From positions 1 through 64,000 of the IMG/VR virus record IMGVR_UViG_3300008266_009201: DNA of 64,000 bases, one strand, 5' to 3'. Source of the stretch: a virus. The notes beneath the pieces were generated by a model. The model searched no databases and was not told where the DNA came from. It was given only the letters and a program-made list of their open reading frames with translations. Positions within the stretch are counted from its first letter, which is position 1. Every line of letters starts with the position of its first letter. Both the position numbers and the translations under genes were made by a program. Below, piece by piece: positions 33,796 to 42,400 of this stretch.

Positions 33796-36078
33796 ATGCC
33801 CATGTCACAACATTCTGAACTCGAAAGTATCGTAGAAGACGCCATTGAATTGGCTCGTTCCAAAAGTCACGAATACGTGACCACAGAACATTTGCTGTTG
33901 GCCCTGATACGGCACCAGCCATTTAGAAAAACTCTGGACAAATTTGGCACCGACTCTGGCATGCTGGATCAAGAAGTAGACAGCTACCTCAACAGCTTGA
34001 TTTCTATTGTGAGTAAAAGCGCAGATATACAACCTCGAAAGACCACTGCACTGGAACGCATTTTCAATCGTGCCAATGTACAGGTCATGTTTACTGGACG
34101 CAGAACACTCACTGTGATTGATGTGTATCTTTCAATCATGGCAGAAACCAACAGTCATGCACACTACTTCTTGTTGAAGTATGGTGTGAAGAAACAGGAG
34201 TTTGTGGATCATTGGCAAAAGACCTACACTCACTCAGACGCCAAGCTGAGTCAAGCACAGGCCACAGAAATACTCACTGAGTACTGTACAGATCTCACAG
34301 GTGCGGCTCGCGGCAATCGTCTGGAGCCCATGATTGGGCGAGCCACAGAAGTTCAAGAAATGGTCACCACACTGGCACGCCGTTTCAAAGCCAACGTGCT
34401 GATGGTAGGTGATCCTGGTGTGGGCAAAACACACATTGTGGAAGGACTAGCACAGGAAATTGTGGCTGGTCGTGTGCCAGAGTTTCTTAAGGATCACGAA
34501 GTGTGGAGCCTGGAAATTGGGTCATTGTTGGCAGGATCAAAGTATCGCGGTGAGTTTGAAGAAAAATTCAAAGCAGTAATAGCTGCTCTTGAAACCAAGA
34601 AGAAATGTATCTTGTTCATTGACGAAGCACACACCATGCGTGGCGCAGGTTCAGGCTCTAACAGTTCACTTGACTTTGCTAACATGCTGAAACCTGCTAT
34701 TACCAAAGGCAACTTGAAAGTTGTGGCGTCGACCACCTGGGAAGAATACTATGAATCATTTGAGAAAGATCGCGCACTCATGCGCAGATTCTACCGCTTG
34801 TCAATTGATGAACCAGATACTGCAACCACGGAGCAGATTCTTATTGGTCTATCTCCCCGGCTCGAAACGTTTCATAATGTGCTGATTGAAACTGAAGCAA
34901 TGACTGCGGCTGTGGAACTGGCCAATCGTTACATACACGATCGTAAGAATCCTGACAAATCAATTGACTTGATTGATGCAGCCTGTGCTAGAGAGCGTGT
35001 GAAAGATCTGGGCACAGTAGTAGTTACCAAGGCCATGATTGAAGAACAGTTGACTCGTGTGACTGGTGTGCCCACAGACAAACTGCAAAACGAACGTTCA
35101 GCTAAGATTGTGGATCTTGAAGGCAACATCAAGCAGAAATTGTACGGACAAGATTCAGCAGTTGATTCAGTGCTGGAACGTGTGTACATCAACTTTGCTG
35201 GCATTGCCAATGACAAAAAGCCCATGGCGAGTTTCTTGTTCTTGGGCCCAACAGGCACAGGTAAAACAGAACTAGCACGACTGTTGAGTGACAATTTGGA
35301 TATGAAACTGCTGAAATATGACATGAGTGAATTCCAAGAGCGTCATTCAGTCAGCAGCCTTATTGGTGCGCCTCCGGGTTATGTGGGATTTGAAGATGGC
35401 AATGTAGGTGGCGGCAAACTGATCTCTGACATCAGCAAGAATCCCTTCGCAGTAATATTGTTTGATGAGATTGAAAAGGCGCACCCTGATGTTACCAACA
35501 TCTTGTTGCAGATGCTGGATGAAGGTGTTATTACCAGTTCGAACGGCAAGAAAGCCAACTGCAAGAATACCATCATTATCATGACTTCAAACTTAGGAGC
35601 ACGGGACAGTGAAGCAAACAACATTGGCTTTGGCAGCTTTGAAAAGACTGGTGAGGACGACCGAGCTCTCAAAGAGTTTTTCAAGCCTGAACTACGCAAC
35701 AGAATCGACCAAATTGTTAAATTCTCCAAGCTGGATACTTTGGCAATCAAGAAAGTTGTGGTCAAGTTTGTGGATGAACTCAAAACGAGTTTGCTTGCAA
35801 AAGGTATACGTCTCAACTTATCCGAAGGCGCAGTTGACCTGCTTGCTGACAAGGGCTATGATTCGAAGCTGGGTGCGCGACCACTCTCGAGGAAGATTGA
35901 TGAACTGATTCGTGTGCCGTTGAGCAAGAAGATCCTGTTTGATCGCTTGCGTGATTGTACTATCACTGCGGATGTTGTGGCGGACAAAATTGTGTTTGAT
36001 GTTCAAGCGGACGCACCTGTGGAAGTGATTGCAAGTGTAAATGTTGATGGAATTATAGTGGTGGACAATGAGAAGTGA
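33796..36078 (+). CDS. ClpA-like AAA+ unfoldase
   Basis: 760 residues, the same size as bacterial ClpA. An N-terminal Clp repeat domain (EYVTTEHLLLALIRHQPF) is followed by AAA+ module 1 with Walker A GDPGVGKTH (205-213) and FIDEAH, then module 2 with GPTGTGKTE (484-492) and ILFDEIEKAHPD. The ClpP-docking type loop is present as IGF (610-612) in NNIGFGSFEKTG. It could redirect host ClpP or act alone in protein remodelling. ClpB-type middle domain is absent. Confidence 0.92.
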   Translation: MPMSQHSELESIVEDAIELARSKSHEYVTTEHLLLALIRHQPFRKTLDKFGTDSGMLDQEVDSYLNSLISIVSKSADIQPRKTTALERIFNRANVQVMFTGRRTLTVIDVYLSIMAETNSHAHYFLLKYGVKKQEFVDHWQKTYTHSDAKLSQAQATEILTEYCTDLTGAARGNRLEPMIGRATEVQEMVTTLARRFKANVLMVGDPGVGKTHIVEGLAQEIVAGRVPEFLKDHEVWSLEIGSLLAGSKYRGEFEEKFKAVIAALETKKKCILFIDEAHTMRGAGSGSNSSLDFANMLKPAITKGNLKVVASTTWEEYYESFEKDRALMRRFYRLSIDEPDTATTEQILIGLSPRLETFHNVLIETEAMTAAVELANRYIHDRKNPDKSIDLIDAACARERVKDLGTVVVTKAMIEEQLTRVTGVPTDKLQNERSAKIVDLEGNIKQKLYGQDSAVDSVLERVYINFAGIANDKKPMASFLFLGPTGTGKTELARLLSDNLDMKLLKYDMSEFQERHSVSSLIGAPPGYVGFEDGNVGGGKLISDISKNPFAVILFDEIEKAHPDVTNILLQMLDEGVITSSNGKKANCKNTIIIMTSNLGARDSEANNIGFGSFEKTGEDDRALKEFFKPELRNRIDQIVKFSKLDTLAIKKVVVKFVDELKTSLLAKGIRLNLSEGAVDLLADKGYDSKLGARPLSRKIDELIRVPLSKKILFDRLRDCTITADVVADKIVFDVQADAPVEVIASVNVDGIIVVDNEK

Positions 36079-36763
36079 ATCGCGTAGTTCGTTGTACTAC
36101 AACGCATATGAATATGCCATGACCTGGCAGCAGGACGAAATTGGGTGTATTCGCAGTCTTGATCAAAAGAAAATGCAGTCACACATTCGCGTGAGAATGG
36201 AGTACGAAGCTAGTAGAAATTCTCATTACCAACGCTATGGCGAAAAATTTATAAGCAAATTTACCACACGCTGTTGTGACAATTTAGAAGGCATGCGAGC
36301 ACTGTTGGCAGCAGAAACTCCCCCAAAGAAAATGGTGTTTTTCAACAATTATCTCACAGTGTACACAAACAATCTTGGCTTGCATGGTCGATTGATGGCA
36401 TGCGATTGGATTGAGTCTGTAGATCTCAAACGAGCAGAACTCAATTTGCCACCTGATACAATTTTATTAAAAAATCCACAGTATCAATACCGCACTTATT
36501 TCCGTGGGCGATCACTTGGCAAAACACAAAAGTCTCGACTGGCTGCATGGATAACCACCCAGGGCAATGACGTTGCAGCCAGCAAGAGTTTGCGAGAATT
36601 TTTAGATATTGAAATTAGGCCAACACGGGTGTATTGGTGGCGCAATGATGTTACTGAAAGCTATTACTACATCGAGCACAATAGCCTACAATATGAAACC
36701 ATGCTGAGTATGGTATGCCCGGGCATGGTTAGGAAAACTCTGCCCATAGTGAAAAAACAATAA
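36068..36763 (+). CDS. hypothetical protein
   Basis: 231 residues, beginning MRSESRSSLYYNAYEYAMTW, rich in Tyr, Arg and Trp. It has an alpha/beta middle (PKKMVFFNNYLTVYTNNLGL) and no catalytic motif I recognise. It overlaps the ClpA-like gene by 11 bases, suggesting a coupled partner or adaptor, which is speculation. Confidence 0.68.
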   Translation: MRSESRSSLYYNAYEYAMTWQQDEIGCIRSLDQKKMQSHIRVRMEYEASRNSHYQRYGEKFISKFTTRCCDNLEGMRALLAAETPPKKMVFFNNYLTVYTNNLGLHGRLMACDWIESVDLKRAELNLPPDTILLKNPQYQYRTYFRGRSLGKTQKSRLAAWITTQGNDVAASKSLREFLDIEIRPTRVYWWRNDVTESYYYIEHNSLQYETMLSMVCPGMVRKTLPIVKKQ

Positions 36764-36766
36764 ATA
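36761..36766 (+). promoter_or_regulatory. late promoter box close to ATG
   Basis: TAAATA, starting with the upstream stop codon and ending 7 bases before ATG 36774; predicted leader about 2 bases. No SD. Confidence 0.55.
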
Positions 36767-36773
36767 ACACACT

Positions 36774-36938
36774 ATGGCAAAAATACATGAAGAAATAGTT
36801 GTGATCAAACTATCAAAATTGGTCAAAGACGATGCAACAGCAGAAGCAATTGCCACTGATGACATTGTGGCAGCCCTGCAATCAGTTGCAGAAGAACTAG
36901 CCGGCAGCGGTGTTGTTGTGGAAGCTGATCGCGCATAA
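36774..36938 (+). CDS. 54-residue hypothetical protein
   Basis: Reads MAKIHEEIVVIKLSKLVKDD and ends AEELAGSGVVVEADRA. Pattern of strand-helix-strand; acidic. The TAATG overlap with the next gene and the late promoter box just upstream support it as real. Likely expressed with the following virion-type proteins. Confidence 0.6.
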   Translation: MAKIHEEIVVIKLSKLVKDDATAEAIATDDIVAALQSVAEELAGSGVVVEADRA

Positions 36939-37300
36939 TGACCACTGAAATCATTCTTGGCACCACAGTTTACGGAGAACCTTCGGGCAACTACGACGGG
37001 TCAAGTCAAGACTGGGCATCAGACGCTGTGCCAGCAGCCAGTTATTATCGCGGCCGTGGCGGCTTGCAAACTGTGACTTTTAGTGTTGAAAATTTTGAAG
37101 GTACCATTTATCTTGACGCCACGCTGGATACACTACCAGAATCAGCCACTTGGTTTAACACATTTATTTTTGATGATGGGTCTACTATACCAATAACTGA
37201 TTACCATCCTGCAACAATAACTGGTAATTTTGTGTGGCTGCGTTGCAGAATTGAAAACTTTTCTGGTGGCACTATAAATTCTGTCACCGCCACTTACTAA
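36938..37300 (+). CDS. small beta-rich virion-type protein
   Basis: 120 residues, beta-rich, Thr/Gly/Tyr-rich (TVYGEPSGNYDGSSQDWASD; RGRGGLQTVTFSVENF). Amphipathic strand pattern resembles small fibre or decoration proteins. No family recognised. Confidence 0.62.
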   Translation: MTTEIILGTTVYGEPSGNYDGSSQDWASDAVPAASYYRGRGGLQTVTFSVENFEGTIYLDATLDTLPESATWFNTFIFDDGSTIPITDYHPATITGNFVWLRCRIENFSGGTINSVTATY

Positions 37301-37308
37301 GGAAATCC

Positions 37309-37749
37309 ATGTCAGAAGTTGTTAAATTTCAGTGTACGTTAGGCACCACCTCGTCCGCTGCACCACTGAGTTTTGAAGCTTTACTAAATGGCCAAAGTGT
37401 TTTTAAGTTAGATCATGTGACTGATAACTGTCAGGTAACATTTGACATTCCAGATACAGATGACACTGAACAAAAACTACAACTGGTGATGTCAGGCAAA
37501 ACTACAGAACACACACAAGTTGATGATCAGGGCAATATCACTGCTGATGCCATGTTGACCATTGATACTGTGTCAATTGACGGAGTTGATATCACTCAGT
37601 TGTTGAATGAAACAGCAGATTATGCACACGATTTCAATGGCACACAAGATCCCATAAAAGACAAGTTCTATGGAGCCATGGGCTGTAACGGCTCAATAAC
37701 ACTTGAATTTACCACACCATTTTATCTGTGGTTGCTGGAACACATGTAA
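37309..37749 (+). CDS. small beta-sandwich-type virion protein
   Basis: 146 residues. The N-terminal half alternates strands (VVKFQCTLGTTSSAAPLSFE; KLQLVMSGKTTEH) like a carbohydrate-binding or Ig-type sandwich. The C-terminal part contains DYAHDFNGTQDPIKDKFYGA and an aromatic tail. SD AAGGA. Function unknown; late structural expression is inferred from context. Confidence 0.62.
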   Translation: MSEVVKFQCTLGTTSSAAPLSFEALLNGQSVFKLDHVTDNCQVTFDIPDTDDTEQKLQLVMSGKTTEHTQVDDQGNITADAMLTIDTVSIDGVDITQLLNETADYAHDFNGTQDPIKDKFYGAMGCNGSITLEFTTPFYLWLLEHM

Positions 37750-37753
37750 GCAC

Positions 37754-37759
37754 TAAATA
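37754..37759 (+). promoter_or_regulatory. late promoter box close to ATG
   Basis: TAAATA ends 6 bases before ATG 37766; predicted leader about 1 base. No SD. Confidence 0.55.
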
Positions 37760-37765
37760 CAGTGT

Positions 37766-38482
37766 ATGAGCACTGTAGTAATCATGCCCGGGGGATTTCA
37801 TCCTTTCCATGCAGGGCACCTAGCACTTTATCAATCCGCACAACGGGCATTCCCTGATGCTGAAGTTTTTGTTGCGGCCACAAACGATACCTCAGCTAGA
37901 CCATTTCCATTTGCAGTAAAAGAAAAGTTGGCCAAGCTGGCTGGAGTAGATGCTGGACATTTTGTGCAGGTCAAATCACCGTTTCGTGCTGAAGAAATTA
38001 CTGCGCAATTTAACCCTGCTACAGACACATTAATTTTTGTGCGTTCTGATAAAGACGCCAACAAACCTCCACAAGCAGGCGGCATAAAGAAAGATGGCAA
38101 TCCTGCATACTTGCAACCACTGATAGGTGCAAAGCGATTAGAGCCATTTGCAAAACATGCCTACATGGCCTACCTACCCACAGTGGAGTTTGGTCCAGGC
38201 ATGACGTCGGCCACAGAGATTCGTGGCGCATGGCCCACACTAAACGAAAAACGCAAAACAGCTCTTGTGATGAGCTTGTATCCAGCAACACAAAAGAATC
38301 CCAAATTGGCTGCTAATGTTGTCAAACTGTTGGACACTGCCATTGGTACTGTGGCTGAGAATCAAGGCTGGGCCGCGACATTTACCAGCGAGAATCAACT
38401 GAGTGTGGGTGGCATGAAGGCAGGCTATCAAGCTAGAGAAAATCAGCCCGTTATTGACTACATGGAAGAGTCTAGGTCGTAA
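37766..38482 (+). CDS. nucleotidyltransferase (HxGH, cytidylyltransferase fold)
   Basis: 238 residues. MPGGFHPFHAGHLALYQSA carries the HxGH site of cytidylyl/NMN-adenylyl transferases, and MTSATEIRGAWP matches the later xSxTxIR motif. The C-terminal 60 residues are an extra part ending QPVIDYMEESRS. It may make an activated nucleotide or NAD precursor; a role in virion decoration is possible. A second domain of this fold is fused to the APS kinase at 24769. Confidence 0.75.
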   Translation: MSTVVIMPGGFHPFHAGHLALYQSAQRAFPDAEVFVAATNDTSARPFPFAVKEKLAKLAGVDAGHFVQVKSPFRAEEITAQFNPATDTLIFVRSDKDANKPPQAGGIKKDGNPAYLQPLIGAKRLEPFAKHAYMAYLPTVEFGPGMTSATEIRGAWPTLNEKRKTALVMSLYPATQKNPKLAANVVKLLDTAIGTVAENQGWAATFTSENQLSVGGMKAGYQARENQPVIDYMEESRS

Positions 38483-38505
38483 AAATTTTGCCTTGGCTGT
38501 ATAAT

Positions 38506-38530
38506 CCGTAAATACTACACTTTTTTACGG
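38506..38530 (+). promoter_or_regulatory. late promoter box inside an inverted repeat
   Basis: CCGTAAA and TTTACGG form a perfect 7-base inverted repeat around TACTACACTTT. The TAAATA box (38509-38514) lies in the left arm and the SD (CGGAG) begins at the right arm. A TATAAT lies just upstream at 38500-38505. Candidate site for regulation of the glycosyltransferase at 38539. Confidence 0.5.
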
Positions 38531-38538
38531 AGATCTAA

Positions 38539-39399
38539 ATGGCAGAGCCACAACAAGTTCAAATTCAAGTCGACCTTGAATATCTAAAAACCACTCGTGT
38601 TCACATCTGTATGCCCTGTTATGGGGGCCAGCTGACAGAAGCAACATTCATGAGTTTTATCAAATGGGGCAATACCTGCCGACAACTAGGCATTGATTGG
38701 ACTGTAGAAACCATGACTAATGAAAGTTTGATTAGTCGTGCTAGAAACACTCTGACTGCAAAGTTTTTGAATACAGAAGGTTCAACACACTTGATGTTTA
38801 TTGACGCGGACATTGGCTGGGAACCCTGGCATTTGTTGGTGTTGCTAAATCGCCAAGTGGATGTGATTGGTGGATTGTATCCCATGAAATCACTGCCAGT
38901 TAAATGGTGTGTGAATGGCATTCCAGGTCAAGAAGAAGGCGTGGACAACTTGGTAGAAGTTACCAAGACTGGCACAGGATTCTTGTTGATCAAGAAAGAT
39001 GTGTTTGACAAACTGAATGCACACCCTGCTGTGCGTCATTTCAACAATGACATTGGTCTAGATCCTGCGCTGGACAAGTACATGAAAACCTACTTTGACA
39101 CTGCTGTGCGTGAAAACCGCTACTATTCAGAAGACTGGACATTCTGCGAAAACTGGCGTGATCTAGGCGGCAAAGTGTATATCGACAAACGTGTGTTGTT
39201 GAAACACGTGGGCACCTATGTGTTTGATGCGCAAACACAGGACAAGTTGTACCAAGACTTGCATGCTATTGCTGCTCCTAAGATTGCCAATGCACATGAT
39301 GCAGCCAAGCAACCAGTTGATATAACTGAGCCTGAAATCATGGCATCCAGCACCCCTGTGGATGTTGTGCCCGTGGAAGAACCAGCTACAGCCAAGTAA
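38539..39399 (+). CDS. GT-A family glycosyltransferase
   Basis: 286 residues. VHICMPCYGGQLTEATFMSF opens the Rossmann-like fold, SRARNTLTAKFL follows, and LMFIDADIGW supplies the DxD metal/nucleotide-sugar site. YYSEDWTFCENWRDLGGKVY is the usual acceptor-side motif. The C-terminal 40 residues are a disordered Pro/Val/Glu tail. Possible roles: glycosylating modified DNA bases, virion proteins or host surface sugars. The sequence does not decide between them. Confidence 0.82.
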   Translation: MAEPQQVQIQVDLEYLKTTRVHICMPCYGGQLTEATFMSFIKWGNTCRQLGIDWTVETMTNESLISRARNTLTAKFLNTEGSTHLMFIDADIGWEPWHLLVLLNRQVDVIGGLYPMKSLPVKWCVNGIPGQEEGVDNLVEVTKTGTGFLLIKKDVFDKLNAHPAVRHFNNDIGLDPALDKYMKTYFDTAVRENRYYSEDWTFCENWRDLGGKVYIDKRVLLKHVGTYVFDAQTQDKLYQDLHAIAAPKIANAHDAAKQPVDITEPEIMASSTPVDVVPVEEPATAK

Positions 39400-39402
39400 C
39401 GG

Positions 39403-39408
39403 TAAATA
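39403..39408 (+). promoter_or_regulatory. late promoter box close to ATG
   Basis: TAAATA ends 8 bases before ATG 39417; predicted leader about 3 bases. No SD before this 4.2-kb gene. Confidence 0.55.
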
Positions 39409-39416
39409 CAGTTCGT

Positions 39417-42400
39417 ATGAACATCAACGAACTGGATTCCTTCAAGCTGAGTGATGCTGTAAAGTTTCACAATCGTCTCAACCCTAAAATCTGGGGCAGG
39501 GACGAGCAATTGTTACCCGAAGTACGCGAAAAGCTGTTGGCCATTGCTGACAATTTTCGCGAATTTCTTGGCGTAGGTGACCTTGACGTCCGTGACATAA
39601 CCATCTCAGGCAGTAATGCTGCCTACAGCTATACCCCATATTCCGACATTGATCTACACCTTGTGGTGGAGTTTCCTGCTGACGACGAAGTTTATCAGGA
39701 ACTGTTCAATGCCAAAAAATACCAATATAACGATGAACACAAGTTGAGCATCGGCGGCGTGCCTGTGGAACTGTATGTGCAAAATGCAGCCGAGTCTCCT
39801 GTGAGTCAAGGTGAGTATTCTATCCCACGTGACGAATGGATTCAAGTGCCACGCAGAAAACGTGCCAGAATTGACGACACCTGTGTGCGAGCCAAGGTCG
39901 AAGATTTGGATGCTAGAATACATTCAGCAATTGAATCTGGCAACGCTGAATCCATGAGCAGACTGTGGGACAAGATCAAGGCCATGCGCCAAAGTGGCTT
40001 GGATGCTCACGGCGAGTTTGGGTGTGAAAACATTGTGTTCAAAATCCTGCGTAACAAAGGTTGCATCAAGGATTTGCGCACAGCTAGAACAGCCGCACAA
40101 GATCACGAGCTGAGTCTACAAGAACGCCGAAAAAAGAAATCCCGAGTGCGTTATGGATTTGGCAGCTATTGGTCTCCTGGATTTGGCTACGGAGGAGAAT
40201 CAGGCGAAGGTGGTGACGGTGGTGGTGGCGAAAGCATGCGCGAAGGCCATCAAGGACAACCCTACAGTTCAGAAGATGGTGTTGCTGCCAGCACACAAAT
40301 GTTCTTGAATGAAGATGACACTGAGAGCATGGTGCAACAGTTTATTCAAGACACTGCTGAACGCTTGGGCATTGAACGCATGCCTGAAATTGTACTACAT
40401 GACAATGACGGATGGAGTGAACAAAATCGTTCATTTGGCATGTACCAACCAGAGCTGCATGTTTTGCATGTGAATCTGCGCGATCGACATGTGATGGATA
40501 TTCTTCGCACTGTGGCACACGAACTGGCACACTGCCGCCAACAGGAATTAGAACAATTGGATCACACATCTGGCAACACAGGCTCTCCTGTGGAGAACGA
40601 AGCAAACGCTGTGGCTGGCATTATCATGCGAGACTTTGCTGATGCACACCCAGAACTGTTTGACCATGAAGACATTCGTGAGTCATCTGGATACATTCCC
40701 ACCTGGGCCGAACGCAACGATCCTCGATTTGAAATGGCACTGAGTGTGGATGTGCATCCAGGACAAACTGGCACAGAAGCCAACAAGATGCGACTGGCCA
40801 CTGATTCGCAAGGCCATCCACAACTGTTGCGAGCAGATGGCAAGGTAAAGTTAGCAGAAAGTCTAGCACAAGAATTTGAACTGTTTGAAGAACAAGACCT
40901 GTTTGAAATAAACATGGGCAGCAAAAATTTGCGCAGGGAAGCTGCCAAAACAGGTGCCATTGCTGGCATGGAATTTGAAATGATTGTGCCTGGTATGGAA
41001 TCCGAAGATCCTGAAATGGAACCAGACTATGATCAGGATGAACGCTGTGTTAGCATTGATGATGCTGTGCGATTCTTTCATGATGGCGACTACAACGGCC
41101 GTAGAGATGTTGAACGCCTGCGTGAAAGAATGCAGGACGATTTCCAGGAATGGCTGGATGAAAAACTTCGCGATGACTGGGGCGGTGAAAGCCAAGATTA
41201 CATTCGTGACTGGCTTCGGAATAATGTAAATGAAGATGAATGGAATCCTAACGAGTTAACTGGTGATGAACGAAACGAAGCATTTGATGAATTTGCAGCC
41301 AATGTAGACGCTGATCCTTCGAGTACTTACTACAATGAAGCCTTTGATGAATGGCGGGAAGAATTCCAAGAAAATTATGACGAAAGCGACTGGTTAGACG
41401 CCACAGACCTTGACAGAATGAGTGAGGTTGAGCAAATGTATGGAATGAATTGGCCCTACTGGACTAGCATGAACAGCGGCGAGATTGACGCAGATCAAGT
41501 GGCTGACGAATTCAGTCAGGCTGTGGGTCGTGAAGTGCGAGTGAACACAAGATATCATCAGTCCGGCGACAGACCTGGACCCAACAATCAATTCTATGTA
41601 GTAGAACCAGACGCCAGTTTGGAAGGCGACAATGACGGCGACGAAGGCTTGGAGTTTGTGAGCCCGCCCATGCCCATAGATGAACTGCTGAAAGATTTAA
41701 ATGCCGTGAAGGCCTGGGCTGGACGCATGGGCGTTTATACCAACAGTTCGACTGGCCTGCACATCAACATATCAGTGCCTGACTACAGTTTAGATCGTTT
41801 GGACTATGTAAAACTGGCCTTGCTGTTGGGCGACGAGTATGTGCTCAAACAATTTGGTCGCAGTTCCAATACCTACACCAAATCAGCACTAGGCAAGGTG
41901 CGTGATCGTGTGCGGTCCAACCCCGAAGACGCACAGCGTTTGCTGGACAAGATGAAAGGTCAAATGGGTGAACTGGCTTCCAAGGCCATCCATTCAGGCA
42001 GCACAGACAAGTACACATCAATCAACACCAAGAGCGGACACATTGAATTCCGTTCGCCGGGTGGTGACTGGCTGGATGACAACTTTGACAAGATTGAAAA
42101 CACTCTGTTGCGTTTCACAGTGGCCATGAGTGCAGCACTTAACCCTGAAGCCTATCGAGAAGAGTATCAAAAGAAACTATACAAACTGTTGACTCAGGAT
42201 CAAAAAGGGTCAGACACAATCCGATACTTTGCTGACTATGTGGCTGGCAAGATTCCCAAGGCTGCCTTGCGTAGTTTTGTCAAGCAAGCACAACTACAAC
42301 GCAAGACGGAGCGTAATAAAACAAGCGGTGAAAAGATGTGGTGGAACGTTTCCAATCCTGGCAATAGTTATGCCAGTGTAGAAGTTGTTGCCACCTCTCG

